Shown here piece after piece: positions 23,854 to 36,656 of a DNA stretch of 64,000 bases. The notes under the pieces are model-generated. The model saw only the letters and a list, made by a program, of their open reading frames with translations. It was not told where the DNA came from and ran no database searches. A program made the translations under genes and the position numbers. The DNA comes from Holacanthus passer (taxonomy: Eukaryota; Chordata; Actinopteri; Pomacanthidae): positions 2,633,501 through 2,697,500 of the forward strand of contig JAFREQ010000061.1 of assembly GCA_025331565.1 (NCBI GenBank), read 5' to 3'. How positions within the stretch are numbered: position 1 is the first letter of the stretch; every line of letters begins with the position of its first letter.

Positions 23854-26800
23854 ATTTCTATGCCTCTGAACAATCAAAAGAGCAGCACACCCCCATTCTT
23901 TGTACTTTCCTTTGGCTTGTGAGCTTGTGTGTGTGTGTTGGTGGGTGGGAAGGGGGGGCTTGCTGTCATGTGTCTGACAGATATTGAAGATAATTGTGCG
24001 CTTTCTTCGTCTTGCCTGTGTAATTCCACTGCTGCTGCGGTTTGAACAACACTCACCTGGGCAGGAGAGGAGGGTAAGGCGGATGCGAGAGGGAGTTGCA
24101 GAGAGTGGGGGTTGGTGCGTTCGGTAAGAGGAAGAGGAGTACACTCCAGTTACTGCTGTTAGTGAAATCTATTTTATAGTCAGAGTGGATTCATGGGTTT
24201 TGTCCTGTTGAAGGGGTTCGGCTGCTCAGAATGCTGATTGCTTCCAGGCTGTGATGGAAGAGGAGACAGTCTGTACCAACATATAGCATGTTTAGGTTTC
24301 CTTAGAAAGTTTCCCTAGTCTGTGGCTCCTTCACTGAGCAATAAGAGTCCCTGCGGTGCTGCAGGAGAGGGAAGCACATGGCCAAGTCATGGAGACCCAA
24401 GTTGCAGAACAGGTGTCTCACTGGGTGGAATACATTTGAATGACAAAAACCCAGGAGAGGATTATTCAGGCATCTCCAACCCTGGATGGAGGGCATCTAC
24501 TATTAATGAGATGGAGGGATTCAGATTTCCAGACCAGCTCCTGGCTACGCATGGGAGCTCTGCACTGTTAAAATGTTGGCTCTGGGGAACAAAAGGATTC
24601 AGGTGGGTTTGTGTCCTGGAAGTTCCTCAGCGTTACAATGAACTGCTGGAACATTTTACCTTTATGCATAACACCTACTAGGAAGAGTAGGTACAGTAAT
24701 CTAGGCTATAAATAACATCTTTTGTGAGCCTTGTTTTGACAGGAACAGCGATGTAGATGTGAGGAAGCTGACCAGAAGAGATTCACAAAAGAGTATTACT
24801 TGTGTTGTAATTTGCTGGGTTAAACAAGTGACACATGCACACACGTTCATGGACATATTTCAAACACGACAGTTCAAGCAAGCAGAAGTAAAACATGTGT
24901 GGACTTTGCAAAACAATGTGACCCAATGACGGCCTGCGCTCTGGAATGTATTTAACATACTTTGCCTTGATTAAAGATACCTATCACCATCTTAGTCATC
25001 TTGATGAGGAAAAGTGCTGCATTGGAACAAGCTGCGAATTATTGTTAGTACCAAATGGAGGAAAAAAAAAAAATGAAAGAAACAGAACTTGAACTCAGCC
25101 CCTGCATCTGTTGTTTTTTCCTAAGTTCTAGGAAAGCTGGGGAATGGGAAGAAGGACGACTGTAGCCTCTCTTCTCCTCCTCCTTTCAGCCCAGACTTCT
25201 TCAGTGCTTCCACTGACCCCTCCTCTTTTAGGCAACGCTGAAAACACTGGAATATGCAGCCAAATCAAACAATGGTGGGTCCCATTGCTAAGCAGTGTCT
25301 AGAAGGACTGGGCCGGCCTCCAAGCCTGCGGTCACTGGAAACACTGGTGAATGCTGGGATAATACTAGGCTTTAACAGAAGCAGTGCTCTTCCCCCCCTC
25401 CACCCACATGTACACAGCGTGCGTGCACAGACGCACACATCGACACTAAAGCACGCTCAGAGACAGATTTGGGCCCGGCTGCTCATCGCTGATTCCTGTT
25501 TTGCTTCTGAGGTCTGATGCAACACCTGCTGGAGACGCTCATTTGTTGATCCGACTCAACTCTTACACACATCAAACTGTTTCTTAGCTACGATGACACA
25601 CCTCTTCAGCCTGTATTCTGAGGTTGAGGTCACCTGTCACCTGAGGTCAGACTGTGACTGTGGTACTGTATGAGCTGGCTCTGGTGCCTGTCCAGGACTC
25701 CATTCAATCAATGGGCTGCAAGTTCATCCTCTAATTACTGCAGTGGGCGCCCTCACCTTCTCTTTGCAACTTATCAATAACACACTTCCTTTTCTTCCCC
25801 GGGAGCCATAAATCTTTGTTGCTGAGCCTCCTTCAGTCTCCAAGTAAACGGCCTAGAGGAAGCCTGGACACATGTGTTAACAATCGTTGACAGGTCTGCG
25901 CCCCCCTCTGTTAAAGGCCGTTGGAGGAGGGAGCGTGTTTACGTTTTCTTGTTGCTCCACTGACTTAACAGCATTGCTGTTCGTCTCCATACTTCTTGTT
26001 TCTCTCTGTTTCTTTACCTCTCTCTGCTTCTGTCTCTATATGGTCCTTTCTCTTCCCCCCCCCTCTCTCTCTCCCTGTCTCTCTTTCTCTGCCAGAGGGG
26101 ACAGGATTATGTCTAGAGTAGGGGGAGATAACCTGTAGGCCATGGATGAAGGGATTTAGAAGATGGAAAAGTTTTTTTTTTTTAAGTTAAGGTGGGAGGG
26201 AGGGCAGGATGATGCTGGATGCAGCGTGGAGCTGTATGAAAGGTGGAGTATGGAGAGAATGACACATGGTTGAAAAGAGGAAAACCCACCCAGAGCACAT
26301 GCTCATCATTCAAATACAGACGTTATTCTCACAAAATAAGCATCTTATTATATTCATTATAGCCTCAACAACAAAAGGAATTACAGGCTCCTAATCTGAG
26401 AGCATGGGTAATTCTTGAGGGTCTTCAGCTCTGCGGGGAAAAGTTAACAGTGCCAACCTGCGTCCTACAGATAGAGAAAACTAAGGAAAGAAAGGGCGTA
26501 ATAGTTAATGTGACGGATTAGAGGAAGGCTGAAAAAGAAACAAGGCTTCTGTCGTCTCTTTTATCGCAAAGGTGCAGATCCAGAGAGTTGACGCAGGGAA
26601 AAAAAGGGCCGTGTCATGACTCTCCTCGTACAGTGTGCCAACATGCCAGCGTGCACACACACTTACACACTGTTTTTTGGGGGCATTTTTCTTTCATTGT
26701 CTTTTCTTTTCTCTTCCCCACATAGATTGAGACAGCACCGAACAATGAGCCTGTGCAGGTTGAACGATTCCAGCATCCAGGTGATGCTCCCCAGACACGT

Positions 26801-29800
26801 CCCGGTGTGCCGTCCTTCAGCTCACAGCTCCTCTGGCTTTGAACCCAAACAGGGTGTGGCAATCCCATTACCTGGCTGTCCTCCGCTGCCCGCTCACTGT
26901 AGCAGGGGAGAGGAACAGGCCTTTAAATGGACAGGTGGTGCCGTAGCAGGGTGCAATACATGTTGCTGTCTTACCACTGAAATTACAACAGCACGGTTGG
27001 ATTTAACAACACAGGTAGAAGATGCAGCTCGTACATCAGTTGCTCCATGCACCACTGACACTTCTCACCAGAAGATGTTTGGAGAAACTTTTTTGCCGAA
27101 CTCAAGAACATTAAAAACAAGAAAAAATAATCCATCCATATAGATCCTTTCAAAAATGAATGAAAATGCAGAACTGGCCACTCAAAATTCACTGTTAATA
27201 CACACATGTACATGACGTCTACAGTAAGAACAAAAAATGCTCTTATGGTTTACCAGAGTAAACTTTTTCAATGCATTATGTTCAGAATATTTTTCCAGGG
27301 AAGAGAAATGTGATTTTTGCATCATTTACAATAATAAAACCAAGATTCTGTCTTTGAATTCAGAAAAAAAAAAGCTGATGTCCAGAGTACTCTAATATTT
27401 TCCAGTTTCTTACCCAATAAAAATATAGATTTTTTTTCCCCCCATGTAAGATGATACTCTTCTACTGAGCTCGGTTGTTTTAGATTGTGTCCTACTGTTG
27501 TAGCAACACTGGTGTGTCTATTTTGGAGAAAAAGGAAAAAAATGCTTAAACAAACATGCGTAGCTGTTTGTATGAGTGTGTGTCTCTATGTGTGTGTGTG
27601 TGTGCTGGGATACAGTACATATGTGTTTGCATGCTCCAGCAATGTGCAACGCATTAACTCCTGGCAGTCTCTCCACATACATAAGTTTGATTCATATGTA
27701 CAGTAGTGCTCCAAAAGACTGGTTTTCTTTCCAGGAGTTGCCAAAGATGACTCACTTTAGCACTCAGAATACTCTGCTGAAGGGACTCTGAATGCGCTTT
27801 TCAGACTAAGAGGACAAACAGGAGAGTCAGCGGTCGATGACAGCAGATACATCTTTGACCATGAGCCTCTGCTGTGCCTCAAATACAGTTTCCTGCCTTG
27901 TTTTTGCTGGATCACAAAGCAGAACGTTTTGAGAATTTGCCCAGAATTTGCTTTCTCTCTTTTATTCCTCGTGTTGTTGTGGCTGATGGCAGCGTCTGGA
28001 TGTGTGTGGGAGAGAGGAGGTGAGTGCAGACTTGGCACGCGGCCCGAGTCCCCACTGTTCAGAATGTATCATGCCAAGGTTCTTTTAATTAGGCTGATCA
28101 AGTGTTTTGTGGGAACCGGACCCACGCTCCACGCCACTAACACATCCTTAAGCACGACTCCCACTCCCCCCTCTGCATCCCTTTATCTTTCACATGTTTC
28201 CTTTGGCGCTTTTATCTCCTTTTATTATCACATCAGAGACGCTCGCTACATTTTCCCTCGCCGCCTGCCAACGGATGTTTTTACCTGTAAAGTTTTTAGA
28301 TATCGCATTAATGCTGCCTTTGTTTCCTTTGGATAATCAACAGACTAATAATTGCTTGAATGTGTTGCATTCGCAGGCGAATCTGATTTTACAGCACGTA
28401 AATGAAACACACTTTCAAACAGATCCGTGAGCATTTTTAATCGTTTACGTGCACGCGTGTTGGACAATGAGTTTACTGTACGACCTTCACAATTTCTGCT
28501 TTGCTGAGTCTACACGGTCTGAAATGTCTGAAGGCAACAATGAGAAAAATAATTTCTTTTCCGGACGACGCACAAATGTTCACATCTGAGCTGCAAAAAG
28601 TCGCAGAGGCCCCTAAAAAAAAAAAAGAGCATTTGCTAAGGTAATTTTCCTTATATTTAAAAACATTAGCACTTTCTGATTTTTCTTTCTTCCTCCATGT
28701 TTTGAAAGAAAATAGCACCTGTGCAGCGGCCTCCCGGAGCGTGCTGTCCGTCAGCGGGATGTTGTGTGCTGCTGTTGTTCAAGGTTGCCACAGTAACTGT
28801 CCTCTTTATTTCTTAGGGGGCCCAGCGGCTTTTGGGTTGCATATTTTATGCGTGGAATGTAACTCCCAGAAAACGGGGAGGAGGTGGAGTCGGGGGGGGA
28901 AACAGACTACAAGTGGAGCAGCTGATCTTGGAGAGTGTATACCCACGCCTCCGTTCATATCTACTTAACAGACGTGATATAATAACAACTGGAATCTTGG
29001 GGTTTGAGCAGGACTTTTGCTCTTGGGCATAATCATATGAGCGTTACGGGAAGAGTGTAAGTGCTGAGGCAGTGGCACCTTTCTTCCAGTCATACATTTG
29101 CCTGCTCTCTACTGACTCCTACAGCATTTTTGCCCTCTGTGTCTGTGCTTTCCTTATGAAGCTGTGAATTCAGGTTATTTTTATCTAATCAGTTAGAAAA
29201 CTTTTACACAGACAGAAACACTGAGCAACAAAAAAATACGCTTCATTAAAGATACCATTTCACAGCAATACCTGGATAGAGAGTGTGTTTCACCGCCTAA
29301 CGAGGCCTGAATTAAAGAGCATGAAGCTCTGGCTGCATCTTTCTCTGTGATCCTAAACTTTTCTGTTCCCACCAGTTTGTCCTGTTTCACCAAACACAGA
29401 ATGTTCTTTGTTGTGGCACATAGGTTCATTATTTATCTACAGTGTGGACCCTCTCCGGCCCAGAGGACCCCCACTAGCCCCCCCACCCCACCCCAGCACA
29501 CACACATACACACACGCCCACATATGAAGTAAAATAAGTTAAAGCCTCTCATTAAAAGCCCGAGCTCGGCGTCCCCCGGGAGCTGTGGAGATGAGATCCT
29601 GAGCGGCAACATCCCAAACGCCCCACCCCTCCTCTCCGCCGCCACCACCTCACGGTCCGCTGACCAAGTCCTGCCATGAAATACAAGCCTACAGAGGTCA
29701 CAGTGATTGACCTCTGTCGTAAAACGCCAAGTGTGATGCATGCTCAGACGCTGTCTGTTCACAGATCCGCGCCTCGCTGTGTGCAGCGCGGCCATGTGGG

Positions 29801-30193
29801 GCTGTGTAGAGTATGTTTGTGATTGTTTCTGAATGTGTTTGATATTCTTTGGTGAGTGGATACATCCAAATGGCAATATTTACTCTCCAGCACATGTGTG
29901 TGTCAAATATTGCAGGAGATTACTGAGAGGGCTCTCGAAGCATCTACTTTTTTTTTCCTTTAAAAAAATATATTTTTCCAAAGCTTGTACTTGCGTGTTA
30001 TTTATACGATTCAACTTTTGTGTGGACAGATTTCAGAGTAAGCACACCACTGAGTTGGTTTCTCTCTCGCTGAGCTCACTGATTTGCATTGAATATCCTT
30101 CTATCCATCCTGTATTGCCGGGATAAGCTGAGAGGAAATGAGCCATTGCGCAGAAATGCAGTTTCTGTAAAAAGCATAAACTATCTGAGTGGG
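23852..30193. other. non-coding stretch with one exon-like site
   Basis: Mostly unique sequence. A 119-codon frame at 24322-24681 shows no domain. A textbook 3' splice-site motif at 26725 leads into a short open frame (separate entry). Pyrimidine-rich blocks lie at 25970-26100. Nothing else is recognisable. Confidence 0.45.
26726..26780 (+). other. candidate short exon (unproven)
   Basis: The text TTTTCTTTTCTCTTCCCCACATAG is close to an ideal 3' splice site. It is followed by a frame starting IETAPNNEPVQVERFQHP that stays open for 38 codons. Two donor-like sites, CAG|GTTGAA after 26758 and CAG|GTGATG after 26780, would give exons of 33 or 55 bases. I recognise no protein family. Chance is a real possibility, because pyrimidine tracts are common here. 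Confidence 0.2.
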
Positions 30194-30886
30194 TCAAAAA
30201 GAGTCTATTCTCATGTCCTCATCTGTCACCAGTCCAGCCCCTGGTGTGTCTGGCTGGGGTGTATGAAGTCCCATAACATCGGGCTGTGTCTGAACACCAT
30301 CTAAAGACCAGCACTGGCTCTGTATATAAACACTGAGTAGGAAATGATTTCCAGACCCCGCTTTTTTCTCCCCATCCACCATACTTGTTTAGTCTCTCCC
30401 TTGTTTAACACTTTCTGTTCATGTGGAGAGAAAAGATTTAGACGTGTATATCTTCAGCCTGAATGGTGCAATATATGATCATGTATACAGTACATGCACC
30501 TTCTCTTCTCAAGATCTCTCTCCCTGTCAAGGTGGAGGTAGTCACCGGGGCGGATGTTGGACGTGAATGCAGGAGCAGTATGGTCATCACTGCTGGCAGA
30601 CGAGCGGGGGGGGAAGGACAACAGAGGTGAGCTATCCTCAGGGGGAATCTCACAGGGGTAAATGAAGAAGGGCTGCGTTGCTTTGGTTGAGAGGTCAGTA
30701 CTTAGCATGCAGGTGAACTCTTTGTGGAGGCACGTGGAAAGCCTAACCACATCAACTTGGAGTGCGAGAGTCAGCGTCAGACAGGGCACCTTGTTTGAAG
30801 GCGGTGATATGGAATGATAACAGGCACATATCCTCGGTTTCGTTCACCAGAGGAAACACGTCGGAGGGTTTGTAACAGTGAAAACC
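30194..30886 (-). other. candidate minus-strand coding exons or decayed gene
   Basis: Three neighbouring minus-strand frames read like protein. Frame A (30886 to 30752) follows a CATTGCAG acceptor-like site and starts GFHCYKPSDVFPLVNETED. Frame B (open through 30789-30454) contains TQPFFIYPCEIPPEDSSPLL and has raised GC at third positions. Frame C (30300 to 30194) follows TGGTCTTTAG and ends TDEDMRIDSF-stop. Joining B to C through a donor CCCG|GTGACT (exon end at 30546) and that acceptor removes a 245-base intron in matching phase. Frames A and B overlap in different phases with no room for an intron, so either A is spurious or a frameshift is present. I recognise no family. Alternatives are chance or a pseudogene. 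Confidence 0.25.
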
Positions 30887-31017
30887 CTGCAATGTCCTCG
30901 GCAAGGAGTGTGTGTGTGTGTGTGCGTGCGAGGTGTGTCCTAATGAAATTCACTATCGATCTGGGCAAAATAGACTTTATACATCATTCATGCTCTCTAT
31001 CAATCACACCCTGCTAA

Positions 31018-32274
31018 GTTTTCCAAAGCTGTTTGTTTTAGAGGAGTAGAAAGAAGAAAAAAAAAACTCAGAGCAGAGCAATAATTACTTTGAAGAGATT
31101 GTTTTAAAGTCTTTCCTTTAGCCTTTTCTCAAGGTGTAACAAGCTTATCTGTCAAAGACAATGTCCATTGAATGGACTGCTTAATTTGAAATTGATTGAG
31201 GTTCTTTTTGGTTTAGGTGGGGGAAAAACTCTTTTCCGCAGACCTGATAGAGACTCGGGGAATTTAAAGCTAGGCCGAAAGACGGGTCGCAGTAAGACGA
31301 GGCCGGATCCTTCACGCTGGGAGAAGAACTGTATATCCCTGAAGAGATAAAGATGCATTAGTCAGCGTGGAGCGCCTCCTCCCAGATAGTGCCATCCTCT
31401 CTTTTGCACGGTTTTGGTGGATGTTAGAAAAATCCTATAGGGTGGATACAGACAAAAAGCAAAGAAAATAAACACAGGACGTGGTAACCTGACACAGGAA
31501 ACCCAGTGAATGCTGGGAGTGAGCAGTGAACCGTACTTCCTGTAGGACAGCACAATGGTACGCGGTGGCCCCAGATTCCTTAAAGAGGGCTGCAGTCGCA
31601 GGGACAAGGAAGGGCAGCCTGTGTCCTCCGGTCCGGCGCTGATAAGAGCATAGATAGAAATGGCATTTATGTCCCTCTCGCCGCTTCGGGAAAACAAAAC
31701 ATCCTGAGGTTGCCTTGGTTACCCGTTTCATTGAACATTAAAGAGCAAATAGCAAGTGAAAGCGTTCAATCCAAAGTTATGTCACAGTTTCAAGGAGGAC
31801 GAATTGTCACCAAATGCCTTCGTCTCTGAGACATGGAAGACAAACACAATAATATATGTCACCTATTTGTCCAGTAGAGAGAAAATCATCCCAGTTTTGT
31901 CCAACATGTGGCGTCTGTCTGTTGGTCCTGTCCCTTCACTCGTTTCGCTTCATCAAAGACGTCCTCTAAGATTTTAGCTTTGCAGCCTCTGGACTGTAGA
32001 TTCCTCAGTGGTTTCGTCCACCTGTCTTTCTGATTCTCTTCCATTACGTCGATGCTGCATTCAAGACACTTTACAAGCAGAGGAAGAGCACGATGACACT
32101 GTGCTCTGGGAAAATCTGGGTTTAAATGTATAAATGACAAAATTGTGAAACGAAAACTTCCATCAACATTGTCTGATGACTCGGTTCAGCTTTCCACCAT
32201 AATGTATTGTACTTTTCAAATCAAGCATAAATGAAGCGCAGCAGGTATTTATTTACCTTTTCCTGCAGCATTAC
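31018..32274. other. non-coding stretch, no gene supported
   Basis: Several overlapping minus-strand frames (31362-31731 and 31886-32140) look loosely protein-like, but they lack codon bias or clean splice boundaries. Otherwise this is unique sequence. Confidence 0.4.
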
Positions 32275-32308
32275 TGTAATAAAAGTCATAATTTTGACTT
32301 TTATTACA
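32275..32308. other. perfect 14-bp-stem hairpin
   Basis: Bases 32275-32288 and 32295-32308 are exact reverse complements around a 6-base TAATTT loop. The arm is TGTAATAAAAGTCA. Confidence 0.8.
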
Positions 32309-32595
32309 TCGAGCTGCCAGGATCTGTCGATTCGCTACTTTATTTGCCACCGTGTTGATGCACTTCCTGATATAAGCTACCACAAATATCTTCAGGTTAT
32401 TAAATCTAGACGCTTTATACAAATGTTTCTCCTGGTTGGCAGCTTGTATTATTGTAAATCCAAAATGATGCCATTAGGCTGCTCCTTTGTGCACTGAGTT
32501 CTGTACAGCGAAGGGATTCGTACACAGAAGCCAGAAACACCAAGCGGCTCCCTGGTGCCGTTGTACTGATCTGTTAATGTGGATGAAGAAGGAAT

Positions 32596-33101
32596 TTCCA
32601 TTTTCTGCCACTTTATACATGGACTCCACCATAGTAAGGAGGCAAATACTCCACTACATTTTTACTCCACTACATTTATTTAAATTCTAGTTACTCAGCA
32701 GATTCAGATTAATAATACAAAATATGGTCAACAAATATTATTATGGTGTGTTCATATAGAATAAGGTAAGACTTCATTAATCCTCTGAGGAAAAGCTCCT
32801 CAGCAGTATATAAAGTCATTAAAATAACATCCACCTAATCCAGCTGCAACATTAAAGTGATGTAAACATATGTCTAATACAATAAAATGATACAATCATA
32901 CTAAGTACTTAGTCTTTGTACTTATATGTACTTTATAGATGAATATACTTTATTCATCCCAAACTGGGAAATTGTTGAACAACTTAAAGCATATTTTTGT
33001 ACTTGAGTAAACTTTTGGATGCAGGACTTTTACTTCTACACTGCGGTAATGCTCTTTTTGTTTTTAGCGTAAGTAAGAGATCCAAGTTCTTCTTCCATCG
33101 C
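32596..33101 (+). mobile_element. 5'-truncated hAT-type miniature element
   Basis: Contains the teleost repeat text CTACTTTATAC/ACTCCACTACATTTATTT-like near its start, AAACTTTTGGATGCAGGACTTTTAC at 33010-33034, and a degraded CTTCTTCCA end. It shares these blocks with the complete copy at 63015-63479. The usual CAGTGG...AAGTA start is missing, so no target duplication can be found. A TTTATTCATCCC...GGGAAATTG block at about 32946-32974 looks like a small foreign insertion. Confidence 0.65.
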
Positions 33102-34370
33102 TATCACTGTACGATTATGTAACTTGGCTGCTAATATAAAAAGTACCACGATGAAGTAAGTTCGTCTATCTGCAGATCAGAGTGTCAGTGACTGGTCCAC
33201 CCTTCCTCCTCCTCCCTTCATCCTTCCCCGCTGACCTCGCGCTGTCTCCTAGAACAAGCAAAACGTGAAAACCTTCTTGTGGTAATATAGTCTCACTGGC
33301 TTAAATATTAAATATGCATACAGATGTTGGACAGATAAACACTGTAAACACAGGCGTGCAATAATTAAAATAAATGGGTTATTAGCACATGTATGGTGAG
33401 TGTGACTTTCCATCCAACTTGACATGTTTAAAGTAGTTTGTCTGTGCTGTGTAGTTATTTAAAGTTATTATTACAAACTTAGTATTAATATGAATTTTAC
33501 ATCTGTAGAATAAGAGCAGGGTTCATCATTTCCCCACATATTTCTGTCCCTCTCTCTCACACACACACAAACTCAATGTCTTGATGCCTGTTTTTCTAAA
33601 TGCCATGTCTCTGTTTCCACGATACCTGCACAAACCAACTGGGAAAAAAAAAAAACAAAAAAAAGAAATATGGAAGTGGGATGTCTGTGCTTCTTATCTG
33701 GCTGTTTTTTGTTTTGTTGTTGACCCCATAGCGTGAGTGTGTATTCACGGCCAGTTCCTGCAGGCCCCCCCCACGTCAAACCAGGCATGCGTGTTAGCTC
33801 GCCCACACCTATCTGCGGCATTGTCCATTCAATATGATTATCGCTGACCCACACCGCCTCCTGTCTCCGGGGCTCACATGAACCAGTGCTTCCTCCAAGG
33901 AAGGAAACGTTCGTTACCCACGGGCCAGTGTCACACGACTACACTGTACAGACCCGAAAAGGCGAGTTTGACTGAAAAATCTGCGAGCTGATCTTTTGTG
34001 CTCCCTTCCTGGACATCTTCTCTCTCCCACCAAGGAATCCAAATAAGTTCACATAAGGAGGCAGAAATGTAAGATTTTATCACTGAGTAAAACTCCCTCT
34101 CTCGACAGCTCTTACTTCTCCGTCTCTCTCCCTCTTCTTTCTCTCTCCGCTCCTCTTGAAGACACACATACACACAGACACGTGCACAAACAGTTGGGCA
34201 GTGGGACTCCGAGGGAGAGGGAGATCATTTGTCTCAATCTGCAGTGATGATAGTTTATCAGAGGCTGGAGGAGTGGAGTGGGAGCAGGTGGTGGAAGCAG
34301 GCTTTGTAAAGAGACCACAGTAATCAGATCTGCAGCTCGACTCGGAGCTGGGGGAGTCCGCCGCTGACCT

Positions 34371-34391
34371 ACCAACCAACCAACCAACCAA
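34371..34391 (+). repeat. (CCAA)n microsatellite
   Basis: Five tandem tetranucleotide units. Confidence 0.85.
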
Positions 34392-35280
34392 TCGTGCAGG
34401 GTTAACTCCCCCCCCCCACCTGGATCCCTGCAATTAGAGACCGCTGAGCCACAGTCTTCAACCTGGAGCTTCCAGGAGGTGGAGCTCCCAGCATTCAACC
34501 TCTTAAATGTGACTGACCAACTTCAGAAACCTGACAATACATTATAGAGGTTTCGACTTGCTAATAAAGGTTTTGTATTCTTACATTTCTCTATTAATTT
34601 TCTCCCTTTGGCCCATATGGAATTCATTTAATGGCATTTAATGTATCATCCGTTTAACACTGAGGCGCTTCTGCTCGCCTCATACTCATAGTCTGTCTTT
34701 TTCTCTCTGACCCATCCACTTGTGGCAACAATAGGTGGTCTTTCTCTCATTCATACAGTGTAGTGTATAGTAATACTGTGGTGGTTGCCATGGCAACCCG
34801 CTAGTCAGACGATCTCATTACTAGCCCTTAGACATTTCTTTCTCACTCCCTCTCTAAGGAATTACCACTTTTCATTATGATTTCCCAACTACCCCTCCTT
34901 CTTTATCTCTGTCTCCCCCCTCTCTCCCTCATCCTCCCTCCTCAAAGGTCAGATGTCCTCCATGGTGGGGAGAGAGGAAATCTGTAAAAGCGTCGAGGTC
35001 TATTCAGTAACCCCCGTCTACCCCCCGATTGCACCCCACAATCATTCTGTTCCTTTCTATAGCTGCAAAGAAAGGAGCTAGAAAGAAGGGAGGGAAGAGA
35101 GGAGCCTTGAGTCTGCTTTTCTTTAGAGCACATTTTAAAATCTGTGTCTTTTTTCTGCCCTTCTCTTTTCTCTCCTCAAAGCTGTCTTTTGTGTGGAAAA
35201 TAGCTCCTTGAACTGATGGCGGAGTAGTGGTCTGTGTTGACTTTTTTAAAACGTTCCTGTCCACAATCAATAGCCACGAA

Positions 35281-35283
<3 letters not shown>

Positions 35284-35321
<38 letters not shown>
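35284..35321 (+). repeat. (CA)n microsatellite
   Basis: Nineteen uninterrupted CA units. Confidence 0.95.
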
Positions 35322-35324
<3 letters not shown>

Positions 35325-35908
35325 ATGTCCACTTATGCGTGTGCTGTGTATGGATGTGCACACGTGCTTGAACTAGCTCATGCATTCGGCATGTATGGAT
35401 TTATGCAGGTATATAAGCACATACACACACGTTTTGCTTTGTCCGATATTCACCGAAACACACACAAATATTTATTAATTCAATATTATTTGTATTCAGA
35501 CATTTATAAAGAAGCCTGTTTTCTACTGAAAATAACTTTCCTTAAAAGACCAAACTGGCGTGTTTGCATGTTTTTACATGCATTTGCATACAATTGCGGC
35601 TGAGTTGCTGTTGAGTGGGATTTTCCCACCCTCCAGACAGGCCATTCACTTCACACTGTGTGTAGATCAACTTAGAGACTCTTGAAACTTGACTGTCACA
35701 GGAAATACACGTTTTTTTTTCATCAAGGTTACATTTACTTGATTATTTAGAGACAGTATTTCTGAAACATGACAGTAAAAAGGTACAATCAGCTTTCATT
35801 CCTGGGTCAAATGACTCTGCAGTGGTCACATGTATTTTTGGCACTGATGGAAACAATGACACCCAGGTGGACACGCAAATATTCTTTCTGCTATGATGCA
35901 TGTTGAGC

Positions 35909-35924
35909 TTTTTTTTTTTTTTTT
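35909..35924 (+). repeat. poly-T run (16)
   Basis: Sixteen consecutive T. No retroelement body was recognised next to it. Confidence 0.9.
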
Positions 35925-36492
35925 ACAGTCTATGAACAATGTGCAAAGATGCAACATTGTCACTGGCCTCCATGCTGCTTTCTACTGTTTCCTGTTTAAT
36001 GGTGCGTTTGTGACGTTGAAAAGAAACAGAGATAAGCTCGTCCACTGGTAGTGAGAGAGGGATCAATCTATTTTTAGCAGGTTTACAAAACCCACATATA
36101 CGAGCTATTTTTGTTTGTGTTTCGTTTGTCGCTCACGATCCAAACATTGTTAAACTTCATCATATGAAAGATGAGGAGCATTGACTTTTAGATATGAACA
36201 TTAATAGGGATGTCAGTGACTAAAAACCTGATGTAAATGTCTGTAATGTAAATATAGTCACCATATAGACAATGACAGCCTGGGGGGGGGGTCGACGGTT
36301 GAATCCATTTTTTTCCCATGCTCCCCTGCTCATCGATGAGAGGGTCTGTTGTGGTAACAAAGATGGCAGAGCCTGTCTTACCTCCGCCTTGATCTCCATC
36401 TGTATCTCAGGCTTTCACTCTTTCGTTCTGCGCCTGCTACAAAGAGACAGCGGACAGTGGGCAGATCCATAAGCCCCATTGCTCCATCACAC

Positions 36493-36656
36493 ATTGATCC
36501 ATATGGGGCTCTATTCAACTGCATTGCCCGCACAATTGATCCCGGCCTCTCTGCTGCGGTAAACATTTTACTCAGCGTGCCTCCGTCCTGATCAATAGCC
36601 TTCTTTTAATAATGTATCTTATTGATCAGTTTGGCCCCTGAGTAAATTGATCAATT
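36493..36656. promoter_or_regulatory. homotypic cluster of ATTGATC sites, candidate enhancer
   Basis: ATTGATC or its complement occurs at 36493, 36535, 36590 (reverse), 36621, 36646 and 36649 (reverse). The last two form the 12-bp palindrome AATTGATCAATT (36645-36656). About 0.02 occurrences would be expected by chance in 163 bases. The motif resembles ONECUT/CUX-type sites (core TTGAT or ATCAAT), which is inference. The sequence between sites is repeat-free. Confidence 0.45.

Larger units (their letters stand above)
33102..36492. other. non-coding stretch, no gene seen
   Basis: Has A-rich text at 33631-33665, (CCAA)5 at 34371-34391, a C10 run near 34410, the CA array at 35284 and T16 at 35909. 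The rest is unique and AT-rich, without exon signals. Confidence 0.5.

Noticed and set aside
24322..24681. 119-codon plus-strand frame
   Set aside because: No codon bias, no splice boundaries and no recognisable family.
25231..25273. Acceptor-like CTCTTTTAG followed by ATLKTLEYAAKSNN, faintly kinesin-like
   Set aside because: Only 43 bases, match to kinesin motor motifs is too short, and no flanking motor exons are seen.
26616..27143. 175-codon plus-strand frame as a whole gene
   Set aside because: No domain; it runs through a pyrimidine tract and non-coding sequence. Only the small exon-like part in another frame behind the acceptor at 26725 was kept.
31886..32140. 84-codon minus-strand frame that looks protein-like
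   Set aside because: Third-position composition equals background and no good splice sites flank it.
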